A stretch of 42,578 bases of DNA, taken from positions 1 through 42,578 of IMG/VR virus record IMGVR_UViG_3300025647_000075; one strand, 5' to 3'. How positions within the stretch are numbered: the stretch's first letter is position 1; each line of letters opens with the position of its first letter. The notes beneath the pieces were generated by a model. That model made no database searches, was not told the origin of the DNA, and was given only the letters and a program-made list of their open reading frames with translations. The position numbers were made by a program, and so were the translations under genes. Positions 16,314 to 29,200 of this stretch are shown in pieces. The stretch comes from a virus.

Positions 16314-16754
16314 ATGAGCCAATTAGAAAAAAATCTATATAAACGAGTAGCAGTATCTCCGTCAAAGCAAAGCCCAAAATCTGGAAAAACTTATCGGGGA
16401 TTCTCAACAGTTAATTCAAATCATCAAGGTTTTGCATTATATGATTTTGAATTAATAAAACAGGATTTAGTAAACCATTTTCATATCAAACAAGGTGAAA
16501 AATTATCAGATCCAACATTTGGTACTATATTATGGTTTTTGTTGTATGAACAATTTACTCCAGAAATAGAGCAAGCAATTATAGATGATGTTGTAAAAAT
16601 AATTAACTATGATCCTAGAATAACCGCAGAAAATGTCACTGTGGAATCGTATGATCGAGGAATAATAGTCGAATGTATTGTAACTTATTTAAAATATAAT
16701 ATTTCTGAGAATTTACGATTTAGATTTGACCAAGCTAATAGTTTAGTGCTTTAA
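16314..16754 (+). CDS. 25: Baseplate wedge subunit gp25
   Basis: 146 residues, near the T4 gp25 length (132). It has the GPW/gp25 pattern: DFELIKQDLVNHFHIKQGEKLSDPTFGTILW, then EQAIIDDVVKIINYDPR and a strand-rich C-terminus. gp25 binds gp6 and gp53 in the wedge core and helps nucleate the sheath. AAGGAAAA lies shortly before the ATG, eight bases after the spike gene. Directly upstream of gp6, as in many contractile tails. Confidence 0.93.
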   Translation: MSQLEKNLYKRVAVSPSKQSPKSGKTYRGFSTVNSNHQGFALYDFELIKQDLVNHFHIKQGEKLSDPTFGTILWFLLYEQFTPEIEQAIIDDVVKIINYDPRITAENVTVESYDRGIIVECIVTYLKYNISENLRFRFDQANSLVL

Positions 16755-16784
16755 CACTAGTATTACAGAATAGAGGATAATAAT

Positions 16785-19700
16785 ATGTCTGCAAGTGATA
16801 GACAGTCGAGATTAATAGTAGCAGAAGACTGGAAAAGAATATACCAATCGTTTAGAAATGCCGATTTTCAAAGTTATGACTTTGATAATTTAAGACGAAC
16901 TATGATTAATTATTTACGTCAGAACTATCCAGAAGATTTTAATGATTATATTGAATCTTCTGAATATTTGGCATTAATTGATATGATTGCATTTTTAGGT
17001 CAAAATTTAAGTTTTAGGATTGATCTTAATGCTAGGGAAAACTTTTTAGAAACTGCAGAACGTAGAGAAAGTATTTTACGATTAGCTAATATGTTAGCAT
17101 ATAATCCAAAAAGAAATCAAACAGCTAACGGTTTATTGCGAATTGAAACGGTGAAAACTACAGAGTCGATTAAAGATAGTTCTGGATTAAATTTAAGTGG
17201 TTTTGTAGTAAAATGGAATGACCAGTCAAATGCAAATTATTTCGAACAGTTTATCAAAATATTAAACGCTGCATTACCAGTATCAAATTCAATTGGAAAT
17301 CCACTAAAAAGTGCAAACATTAATGGCGTACAACACCAAAAATATCGGTTTAATGCAACTAACAAAGATAGTGCAATTTTTAAATTTACAAAACAAATTG
17401 AAGGAGTTAGTACACGATTTGAAGTTGTTAGTTCAGATATTAGTGAAACAGCAGTAAACGAAGAACCGCCTATTGCAGGAACAAGTCCAGCATTTTTATT
17501 TAGAGATGACGGACAAGGTTCAAATAGTAATAATACTGGGTTCTTTATGCACTTTAAGCAAGGAGTAATGAACTCAAATACATTTTCAATTAGCAATCCT
17601 ACTCCTAACCAAGTAGTGTCTATTGATGCTGAAAATATTAATAATACAGATGTTTGGCTGTATGGGTTAGACTCTAATGGGATTGAAACTGTACCGTGGA
17701 TTAAAGTCGATTCTATTGAAGGTAATAATGTAATTTACAATAACTTATTTAATGGTATACGCGACGTATTTTCTGTATTAACTAGAATAGGGGATAGAAT
17801 TAATTTAGTGTTTAGTGACGGTGTATTTGGCAGTTTGCCTTCTGGAAATTTTAAAGTATTTTATAGAACTAGTGCAAATGCAAGAAGTGTTATTACACCT
17901 GGTGCTATCGGAACTGTTAATTTAGAAATTCCATATGAAAGTAGGTCTGGGACTCTTGAAAAATTAATATTAGGATTACGATTAAATTATACTATTTCCA
18001 ATGGATCTGCTTCTGAAACAAATTTAGAAATTAAACAAAATGCTCCAGCTACTTATTATACTCAAAACAGATTAATCACAGGTGAAGATTATAATATAGG
18101 CCCACTAGCAATTGATCAGGATATTATTAAAACTAAAAGTACAAATAGAATATCAAGTGGCGTATCTAAATACTTTGACTTAAAAGATGTTTCTGGAAAA
18201 TATTCAAATACTAGTTTATTTGCAGATGATGGTGTACTTTTTAAAGAATATTACGAAACTAAAACGCAATTTAAATTTGCGTCGCAAAGTGATATAGAAG
18301 GGATTATATATAATACCATCGAACCTATTATAACATCGACAAATGTTAAAAATTTTTACTTAGATAAACAACCTAAAGTTATAGCATATGATTTAAATGT
18401 TAGATGGAATCAAAAATTAACTAATACAAATCGATGCACAGGTACTTTAATTGACATCGATAACAGAGTAAACCCAGTAGGCGTATACACTGCAAGCAGT
18501 TTACGGTTTATTGAAACAGGAACCATGTGTAAATTTGTGGCTCCAGTTACTAGCGAAGGAGTAGCTCAATATTTTACTAAAGATGGTAAATTAACAACCG
18601 ATAGTACTATGTTTGGAGCATCACCTTATAAATGGACAAATGTATTAAAAGTAATAGGTGATGGTACTACAGTTGACGATAATAATGTTGGAGCTATTGA
18701 GTTAACAGATACAATTCCATCTGGTGCTATTTTAGATCAATTAATGCCAAAATTATCAAGGTCTTTAACAAAAGATGCAAAAATACAAATCATTGACCAA
18801 GCATTTGCTTACAAAGATTTTGGTTTACGATATAACATAGAAAGTCGAGAATGGACTATAATAACTGAAGAAAATATTAATACCAGTGAAGATTTTGCAA
18901 CAGGAAAAGCAGGAGATACATCAGGTAGAAACTTTGATTCAAGTTGGTTTTTGTATTTTAAAACAGATAGTGAAAAATATACAATTACATATCGAAATTT
19001 AAGATACGTATTTGAAAGTGAAAATGCGTTAAGGTTTTATTTTGATAGTGCTGATAAAATCTATGATCCTACAACAGGCACAATTGTTAGGGATTTTATT
19101 AATGTGATGAGTATTAATAGAAAACCTGATTCAATATTTCCATTTAACCAAGATTTTAAATGGAGTATATTGGACAGTTATAAAGATAAAGAAGGTTACT
19201 TAGATTCTAGAAAAATACAAATACAATTTTTGGATCTAGATGATGATACAGCATCTGACGACATTGATATGTTTAACACGTTAGTAGATGAGTTAGTTAA
19301 TCCAACTGAAAAAATTGTTTTTCAAAAACGATATGTTACATCCGACGGTGTTGAAGATTTTAAATATTTTAATAATAACGATGCTACAATTAAAATTATT
19401 CAAAACGAATCTAAAATTATTCCAAGTGTTGAAATAGATGGACAAGTATTTTACTTAGTAGATGAACATGTATTTAAAACTTTAAATAAAGCAAAAAATA
19501 ATACAGTAATTAATACAAATTACAAAGCATACGTAGGACGATCTGATTTAAAATTTCATTATGTACACGTAGCTGACAGTAATTATCGCATTGATCCTAG
19601 TGCAAGTAACTTAATAGATACATATTTACTAACAAAATCGTACGATACAGAAATGCGTAAATATATTAATGGAACATTATTATCAGCACCTAAACCGCCA

Positions 19701-20258
19701 AGTAGCGACGAGTTATTTAGAAAATACCATCCAGAGTTATCGAAAATTAAATCAATAAGTGATGAAATAGTGTACCACCCTGTTAAATATAAAATTTTAT
19801 TCGGAAGTAAAGCAGTTCCAGACTTACAAGTAAAATTTAAAATTGTAAGAAATAAAGAATTAATAATTAATGAAAATGAATTGAAAGCTGATATTATACA
19901 AGCAATTGACAGATTTTTTGAAATAGAAAATTGGGATTTTGGAGAAACTTTTTATTTTCAGGAACTTAGTGCATACATAATGAATACACTGACTCCTAAA
20001 CTTTTAAGTATTATTATTGTTCCAAGACAAGGACTTCAGGCATTTGGTAGTTTGTTTGAAATTAAATCTGAAATAGATGAAATTTTTATTAATTCTGCTA
20101 AAGTAAGCGATATAGAAGTAATTGACGAAATTACAGCATCGGAACTTCAAGCGTCAGGCGATGTGATTACAAATGTAACTACATCGAGCACTGGAAATAT
20201 TATAAGTACAGCATCAACTAGTTTAGTGTCGCCAAACGGCGGAGGATATACATACTAA
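16785..20258 (+). CDS. 6: Baseplate wedge subunit gp6 (gpJ-like core)
   Basis: 1157 residues, nearly twice T4 gp6 (660). The N-terminus is diagnostic: EDWKRIYQSF, LRRTMINYLRQNYPEDFNDY, SSEYLALIDMIAFLGQNLSFRIDLNARENFLETAERRES, and LANMLAYNPKRN, residues about 14-110. gp6 dimers form the inner ring that holds the baseplate wedges together. The C-terminal ~150 residues, with AIDRFFEIENWDFGETFYFQ, match the gpJ-type end domain. Middle insertions account for the extra length. GAGG lies about eight bases before the ATG after a 30-base gap, and the stop overlaps the next start (TAATG). Confidence 0.93.
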   Translation: MSASDRQSRLIVAEDWKRIYQSFRNADFQSYDFDNLRRTMINYLRQNYPEDFNDYIESSEYLALIDMIAFLGQNLSFRIDLNARENFLETAERRESILRLANMLAYNPKRNQTANGLLRIETVKTTESIKDSSGLNLSGFVVKWNDQSNANYFEQFIKILNAALPVSNSIGNPLKSANINGVQHQKYRFNATNKDSAIFKFTKQIEGVSTRFEVVSSDISETAVNEEPPIAGTSPAFLFRDDGQGSNSNNTGFFMHFKQGVMNSNTFSISNPTPNQVVSIDAENINNTDVWLYGLDSNGIETVPWIKVDSIEGNNVIYNNLFNGIRDVFSVLTRIGDRINLVFSDGVFGSLPSGNFKVFYRTSANARSVITPGAIGTVNLEIPYESRSGTLEKLILGLRLNYTISNGSASETNLEIKQNAPATYYTQNRLITGEDYNIGPLAIDQDIIKTKSTNRISSGVSKYFDLKDVSGKYSNTSLFADDGVLFKEYYETKTQFKFASQSDIEGIIYNTIEPIITSTNVKNFYLDKQPKVIAYDLNVRWNQKLTNTNRCTGTLIDIDNRVNPVGVYTASSLRFIETGTMCKFVAPVTSEGVAQYFTKDGKLTTDSTMFGASPYKWTNVLKVIGDGTTVDDNNVGAIELTDTIPSGAILDQLMPKLSRSLTKDAKIQIIDQAFAYKDFGLRYNIESREWTIITEENINTSEDFATGKAGDTSGRNFDSSWFLYFKTDSEKYTITYRNLRYVFESENALRFYFDSADKIYDPTTGTIVRDFINVMSINRKPDSIFPFNQDFKWSILDSYKDKEGYLDSRKIQIQFLDLDDDTASDDIDMFNTLVDELVNPTEKIVFQKRYVTSDGVEDFKYFNNNDATIKIIQNESKIIPSVEIDGQVFYLVDEHVFKTLNKAKNNTVINTNYKAYVGRSDLKFHYVHVADSNYRIDPSASNLIDTYLLTKSYDTEMRKYINGTLLSAPKPPSSDELFRKYHPELSKIKSISDEIVYHPVKYKILFGSKAVPDLQVKFKIVRNKELIINENELKADIIQAIDRFFEIENWDFGETFYFQELSAYIMNTLTPKLLSIIIVPRQGLQAFGSLFEIKSEIDEIFINSAKVSDIEVIDEITASELQASGDVITNVTTSSTGNIISTASTSLVSPNGGGYTY

Positions 20259-23200
20259 TGGCATATAATGACAATAACAATATAAATCCATTACCTACTC
20301 CAGAAAATAATAATTTTTCATCAATTGATTTAATCCCTCAATTTTTTAGATCAGATGAAAATAAAAAGTTTCTGCAAGGCACAATCGATCAATTAATTAA
20401 ACCCGGTGTAGCAGAAAAACTCAACGGGTATGTTGGCAGATTAAACTCAAAATCGTCATCAGTGGATGATATATACATTTCAGATGTTTCACCAGAACGG
20501 ACTAATTATCAATTAGAACCGGCATTAGTAATTAAAGACGATTCAGATAATGTTGTATTTTATAAAGATTATAACGATTATATTAATACATTAAAGATTC
20601 TTGGAGCAAATGTAGAAAACCATAGTAGGCTAAATAGCCAAGAGATGTACGCATGGAATCCTAATTTAGATTGGGATAAATTTGTCAATTTTAGAGAATA
20701 CTACTGGCTACCTAACGGGCCGACTAGGGTTTCGGTATACGGACAATCTCAAGAAGTTGCAAGCACAGTTTCAGTATCACTGCGTAATAACGATGACAAT
20801 GTATCGTATGTATTTTCTTCAAGCGGGTATACTAATAATCCTACATTAAATTTATATAGAGGGCAAACATATAAGTTTGAAATCGATACACCTGGATACC
20901 CAATCGCATTTGCCTTATCAAGAACATTTACACCAGGAGTATCTTTATTATTATCTGGAAACAAAGGTCTATATACATCAGGATTGTACGACGCTATTGA
21001 CTATGAAGCTACACGATATGATATTGGAGAATACGTTACTTTTCCAGATTCAGATACTATTATCTCCGAAGATAATGGTATTAAAATATTAGCATATAAT
21101 CCACAGCAAGATAATAATAGATTACCTGGAATATACTTTGTAAGGAACTATACAACTAATTATAGTGGTAAAGACGCAGCATTTAACATTACTATCGGAC
21201 AAGATCAAACTATTACTAATATTGAAATATTAGATCCTGGCTCTAATTTTAAGAAAGGCGAGCGAATAACCATCTCAGATCGATACTTAGGTAATAATAA
21301 TGCAAGCGATATAGTAATTACAGTCTCGGAAATTTCAAAAAGTAAAAATATCTCAACATTATATTATGATGGTATTCGTAAACTAGACGACAATGGAGAT
21401 GAAGTTGCTGTTGTTTATATTGAAAAAGGTACGATTGAATTTACTATACCATTAAATGCGCCAAACAGATTATTTTATATTAGTCAAAATGATATTAATA
21501 CTAGTGGTGCAATTAATGTTTATGATATAGAAGAAAATTCATATATTAATATTGAAGAAGAAATATTAGGAAAAAAATATTATACAAGTGCAAATGGTGT
21601 TGAATTTACAAACGGTTTAAAAGTATATTTTCAAGGGGAAGTATATCCTGAGAAGTATGCAATTGACCAATGGTATATCGAAGGAGTTGGAGAAGAGATT
21701 AAACTAATAAATGCAAAAGATTTAATCATACCAGCAGCATATACTGAAAACAAATTAATCCCATTTGACTCAGATGAGTTCGACGAGCTCCCCTTCTCAA
21801 ATGCAAATTCATATGCTGGAACTAGAGATTATATTGTATGTAATAGAGCATCTATAGATAAAAATTCTTGGAGTAGGTATAATAAGTGGTTTCATAAAGA
21901 AATTATTATTAAAAGTGCAGAATACAACAATCAAAATGTAGACATTGATGAATCTAAACGGGCTACTAGACCTATTATAGAATTTGAACCTGGTTTAAAA
22001 ATGTTTAATAGTGGAGTTTATGCTAAGAAAAACATCGATTTAGTAGATAATTACACTGATGACGTATTTAGTAAGATTGAAGGAAAGTTAGGTTATAATA
22101 TTGACGGTGTTGATTTATTAGATGGAATGCGGATTTTATTTACTGCAGATCGTGATATCTTAGTAAGTGGCAAGATTTTTGAAGTTCAGTGGGTTACTTT
22201 TAATGGAAAACAACTAATTCATTTAGTTGAAACAACAGACTCTCACCCTAATGAGTTAGAATGCGTATTAGTAACAAAAGGGGCAGAATATGGTGGTAAA
22301 ATTCTACACTACTACAATAGTCAATGGAAAGTTTCTCAAGAAAAACTAACGCACAATCAGCCTCCTAGATTTGATGTGTATGATAATCAAGGTATAAGTT
22401 TTGGAAATACTTCTGTATTTGAATCTTCTACGTTCAACGGCACTACTATATTTGAATATCGTAAAGGATCGGGAGAAAACGACTCTGAGTTAGGATTTCC
22501 ATTATCATATAGATCTATTGAAAACTCAGGAGATATTATATTTAATTTTAGTTTGTTAAATGATGTATTCACTTATCAAACAATTACTGACAAAATAACA
22601 AGAAAAATTGATACGGGATATTTAAGAAAATATAACGATAATAACACATATAATTATGTAAACGGGTTTAGTAGTAAGCCTGTTAACAGTAAACAGTATG
22701 TAATTAAAACTGAATATATTACTGCAAAACAAGTTAATGAATTTAAAATTGATGTTTTTGAAAAGTCTGCGTTATTAACTGATTTAAAAGTATTAGTATA
22801 TGTAAACAAAAAATTTCAAATACAAAACAAACATTATAGGATTGTTAAGATTAACGATGTTGCTATTGTAAACTTTTATGTTAATCTAAAAGAAGGTGAT
22901 TTCTTAGAATTAAAAGCACATTCGTATGCTAATAAAACTGATAAAGGATATTTTGAAGTTCCAAATAATTTAGAAAGAAATCCGCTTAATCAAAATATAG
23001 TCGAGTTTACATTAGGTGAAGCAATTGATCATGTAAGCAGTATGATCGATGAAATTACTGGATTTGCTGGAGTGTATCCGGGAACAAGTAATTTAAGAGA
23101 TTTAGGGTCATTAGATCATTATGGAAAACGATTTGTAAAACATAGCGGGCCTATTAATTTACCATTATATCATTTAACAAATACAAAATATAATGTTGTT

Positions 23201-26200
23201 AACGCATTAGAATATAGTCGAATTGAATACTCAAGATTTAAACGTACATTTTTAAGTACAGCAGAAACTTTAGGATTTGACGGATATACTAAACAGCATG
23301 TTGATCGATTAATACAAGAAATAACCAAGGATAAGTTAAAGAGTCAGCCGTTTTACTTTTCTGACATGATTGGACATGAAGCAGCAAATAGAATAGAATA
23401 TAAAGTATTAGATCATCGAATTAATCTGTATAGTTTAAGCGATCAGTTTGATTTAACTACATTGTCACCTAAAAGTGTATTAGTTTACTTAAATTCTGAA
23501 CAGTTAACCTATGGTGTTGATTATACATTTACAGATGATGCGTTTGTATCAATTAATGCTGGGCAAAAAGAAGGAGATAAACTTGAAATTTACGAATATC
23601 AAAATACCGATGGGTCGTTTATTCCGTGTACTCCTACAAAGTTAGGATTATATCCAAAATATGTACCTGAATTAATTTTAGACGATACTTATCAGTCAAA
23701 TGAAACAGTAATGGATATTCCTTATAAAGTATATGGGGAAATATATAAAGAAACTATTCAACCTACAGTTCGCGGGTGGTTTTATCCCGTATTTACTTCA
23801 CGGTCTCAAGCAAAATCGTTTGATAAAGACAATGGAGGAGAAGGCAATGCTAATATACTGAAAATTAACGGGTTAAGTACACTTCTTTATACACCAGAAA
23901 CTAATACTACTTTAGGGGGGATAGATACGGTTAAATACGACATATTACCACTAGGTGTTCCAATGATTCGAGGACACGATGGTAGTTTTAGCAGAGCTTT
24001 CCTAGACTTTAGAGATAATTTGTTACTTGAACTAGAGAAACGAATTTTTAATAATATTAAAGTAGATTATGATTCTAGTTTACTTAAAATTTCAGATTTT
24101 GTTAATCTTGAATCTAAGAAAAATGAATTTACATTAGAAGAAATTAATAACAGTTTATTTAAAAGTTTTGTTAAATGGCTTCCAAATGTAGATAGAGATT
24201 ATACAAATCATTATTTCTTTGATCGTACTAACCAATTTACATTTAATTATGTAAATGCTACATCGTTTTCTGGAAATACAGTACCTGGATATTGGAGAAG
24301 TATTTATGAATATGGAATCGGCACAGACAGTCCGCATACCCGCCCCTGGGAGATTTTAGGATTTACAATTAAACCTGTTTGGTGGAATGAAGTATACGGT
24401 CCTGCTCCATATACTAGAGATAATTTAATTCTGTGGGAAGATCTTTCAAATGGTATTATTAGAGAGCCCAATAAACCTATTGTTGTAAAAACACAATATG
24501 CTAAAAAGGATCTTCTTAATTTTATCCCAGTTGATAAGTTTGGAAAATTATTATCTCCAGTTAATTCAGGATATGTTAAAAATTTTACACAAAGAAGTTC
24601 TAATCAAAACTTCAAATTTGGTGACGGTGCTCCAGTTGAATCTGCTTGGAAGAAAAGTTCAGATTATCCATTTGCAATATTATCAGCATATCTACTTAAT
24701 AAACCTGCGAAAGTTATGGGATTAGGGTACGATGTTTCACGTATCAAACGAAATTTAGCAAATCAAATTTCATATACTGAAACAGAAAAACCAATCGAAT
24801 TATCTTCCGTAATTTTACCTAATACATGTGACGACGATTATCGTATACAAGTGTCAGGTTTTTTAAATTATATTCAAGATGTTATTGCTAGAGATCGAAT
24901 TACAGGATGTCCAGAGTATCGAACTAATATTAGAAGCATTACTAATCAATTAGGGTTTAAATTGGCAGGATTTAGTGATAAAAAGAAGTTAAAACTAATA
25001 TTAGATAGCAGGTCACCTCAACAATTTAATACAGGATCTAGTATTTTTATACCGCAAGAAAATTATAAAATTTTTTACAATGTTAGCTCACCTGTTGACA
25101 TTGCGTTGTATAGCGGTGTAATAATAGAAAAAGAAACAAGTGGATACACAATACGAGGGTATAATAAAGAAACACCGTATTTTGAATATTTTGAACCGTT
25201 AGTGTTTGAAAATTCTGTTGTTATATCAGTAGGTGGAATAGCTGAAGTTTACAGTGCATGGGCTGTAGATAAAGCATTTTATAAAGGTCAGGTTATTCAA
25301 TATAACAACAGGTATTACCGAGCACTTGAAACATTTACATCAACAAACGTATTTGATGAATCTAAAGTAGTATTTTTACCCAACCTTCCTATTATTGGTG
25401 GGAAATCTGCAACATTTTATCGGTACTTTAACGAGCGTGAATCATTTAAATTACCATATGGTACAAAGTTACGTACATCGCAAGATGTGATAACATTTTT
25501 ATTAGGACATGCTGCTAATTTAAAATATAAAGGATTCACATTTAATTACGTTGATACAAATGGTCGTTTACATAATTGGGAAGATGTCGCAAAAGAATTT
25601 TTATTTTGGACAACACAAGGATGGAGCGAAGGAACAGTGATAACATTATCACCTTCGGCTTATCAAGTTGACTATAAACGAAATTATGTAGTTGCGGATG
25701 ATATTTTTGCTCAACAATATACATATAGTTTACTGTCTGAAACAGGACAACCATTAGAACGGGAATTTTCAAGTGTATATCGCATAGAAAACGAATTTGG
25801 AATTAGAAGTGTTAATACTGATCATGGTATTTACAATATAGCAATACCGTTAGTGCAGAAAGAACATGTTGTGTTAATTGATAACAAAACTGTTTTTAAT
25901 GATATTATTTTTGAGCCTGAAACTGGGTATAGACAAGAACGACTAAAAGTAGTTGGCTATAGATCAGATAATTGGACAGGTAGTTTAAACATACCAGGAT
26001 TTGTATTCGATGATGTAGTAATCACTGACTGGGCTCAGTGGAAAGATTATAGCATTGGAGCTGTAGTGAAATACAAGCAATATTATTATATTGCATTAGC
26101 AAATGTGTCCGGCTCGCTTAATTTTAATGTAAATTACTGGTTTAAATTAAAAGAAAAACCGCAGCCAGAATTGATTACAAATTTTGATTATCGTATTAAT

Positions 26201-29200
26201 CAATTTGCAGACTTTTATGATGTTAATACATTAGGCTTTGATAGTGATTTACAAGCATCTGCTCAACATTTAGTCGGTTATCAACCACGTAGTTACTTAG
26301 CAAATATAATTAATGACGATATTTCTCAATTTAAATTTTATCAAGGATTTATCCAAGAAAAAGGAACTAAAAATTCATTACTAAAGTTATTTGAGCCATT
26401 AGGTAGTGCCGATATAGAAAATTTAGAATTTTACGAAGAATGGGCAATACAAACTGGACGATATGGAACTACTGATGCTATTTCACAAGTTGAATATAAT
26501 CTAAAAAAAGACAAATTACTAGTGTCACCTCAACCTATAGAGTTAACTACAGTAATTCCAGAAACTAATTATGAAAATACATATTTTATACTTCCACATG
26601 AAGTATATGATAAACCGGAAAATTATACACATAAGCCATTTCCAGTTACATCAACATACACTGAATTTGTTAAAACTGGAGGATATGTTAATGACGAAGA
26701 TGTAACATATATTGCAAATTCTAAAGATGATTTAGCTAAAGGCGATGTTAATTTGTTTGGATTAGGTGACTATGTATGGGTTACAGAAAAAGGTGATAAT
26801 TCATGGGCAGTTTATCAGCATATTACTACTAAACTAAATGTTTTACAAGTATCTGATGAAAAAGAAAAGACTGATAAAGGATACTACTTAATTGAGCTAT
26901 TAGTGGACAATTGGGTTGAAGATCAAGTATTACCAAATGATATAATTGGAATTAAAGGTGCTCAAGAATTTAATTTAACAGGTTTATATATTGTTGAAAG
27001 CGTAAGACTGAATAAAATAAAAGTAAGAACAGGCACATCATATGTAACAAATATTAAAGCATTTATTGAGCGTAAGTTTGTATTAACTAAGCTCAGAAAT
27101 ATGCGAATAACTGATTTATCTAAATTAAATGAAATATCTCAGCAAAAAATTTATAATAATCAGAAGGTGTGGATTGACAATTATACAGAAGATACTTGGG
27201 CAGTATTAACTAACAATGCAGTGTACCAAGTATTACAAACTATACACAATCCATCTAACGATTCAACATTTGACAACTTTAGTGATGTTATTACAGCATC
27301 TAAAGATAACAGTACAGTAGCGATATCAGCACCGTTAGATCAGCAAGGAATTATCACAGTATTTAAACGTAAAAACGAAAGATCAAACTTAGTTTTCAGT
27401 GATACAATAAATGTAGCTAATCGATATATGACTATTCCCGATGAAGCATTTGAAAATATAAGTATGTCAATGAGTCCAGATGGTGAGTATTTGGTTGTAG
27501 GCATTCCATCAGCGTCAAACGTATTAACAAGATACAAAGGGGGTTTTGATAAATTTACCGAATATAATAAAAATGATATAGTAAAACATCGTGAAAGTTT
27601 GTGGAAAGCACGAAGAAATATTCTTCCAGAAGTGGGACAAGTACAATTTACGTCGTTTTCAGAATATGCACAAATTGACTTAGCATCTGAGGAAGATTCA
27701 ACAGAAATTGAGTTAATATTAACTGGAAATCCAGGATTTAAGAATAACGAAGTTGATCATATATTAGTTAGATCTCCTAAAGAAATGTTTTTAGGATCAA
27801 AACCGGGTGATAATGTTACATTAGAATGGCTAGGACAAACGTATTTAAATGGCACATTAGACAGTATTGAACCATTTAATGGTGAGATTCCTGAAATTAC
27901 TAGAGATCGATTATCAGGTACTCATGATATTTTTGAAAAAGTTGAAAATATATTTATAATATCGAACTATCTTACGTTGCCAGAAGTAGGTGATATTGTA
28001 TTTTCAGAAATTGCAAACGGGCAAGTTTGTTATGTTGATGTGTATTTAAATGATTGTATTGTATATTTAAACAATGTTAATGGTGTTTTCAACTCTACAG
28101 GAGAGCTATTAATTGGAAATAGTAATTTAGTTGGAACATACAACGAAGGAATTGCATATAGTTTATCAGATTCGACATATGGCTTTTGGATGATTAAATT
28201 TTATAAGCCAACCGGTGAGCCTATTGAGTATAGTAATAACAATAAATTCTACGATGAAGGACGTGGGTTAGTATATGTTGATTTTAGAGTAAGCGATGCT
28301 AATCGGAGTGTTAATCGTTATCATAATATACAAACAACAGCCGAAGAAATCGGCCCATTTTATGCAGAAAAAAATAGAGCTAGTTTCATAAGTCAGTTGT
28401 CGTATTATGGTAATCAAAACAATATCGAACAAAATTATACTAGTAACAAGTGGGTAGTTAGAGTAGGCAGAGAATATTCTAGTCATATACTAAGTAATGT
28501 TTTCGGACCTGGACATGAATCTAATATATCAATAAATTTTAGAGTTTATGATTATGAAAATAGATCAGTTGACTTAGAATCGCATGGATTTAACTATAAC
28601 ATTACAAATAAGTTACTGCAAGTGTATGATGTTTGGAATGGATATATAGATTTTGAATATTCAAACTTTGATGTTAACGGAGATCCTTACGAAATAATAG
28701 TAGGTGATATTATTGAAGATATTCAAAGCACCTCAGACGGTATTAATACTGCGGTTGTAACTACTAGTTCTGCAAAAGTTGAATTTTATCAACGAGTAGG
28801 CTCTAAGGTTAGAGTGTATGTAAAAATATTAACAGGTACTTGGCGTAAACTAAGCAACGCATATAAGGTTGAAATTAATAGAAAAAGTAGATCAGCATAC
28901 GATCCTAGTAGGATCACAGGAACTATTCAAGACTTTGAAAATGATGTTGTTGTAGGTAATAACATTATTGGAGATTTAATAGTATTTGAAAATGAAACAG
29001 CTTTTCCAGTAGTGCAAGATCCTGTAATTGTCGATGAGGAATATTACTTTTTTGAAGAAACTATTAATTTTGGGATTTCACGAACTTCGAGTATTCCAAG
29101 TGGACTCAATAAAGATTATGTGCAAGTATATAATATTCAAGGTGACGAATACGGCCAACCTGGATATGAAAATGAAGGTGCTATTGCGGTATACAGAAAA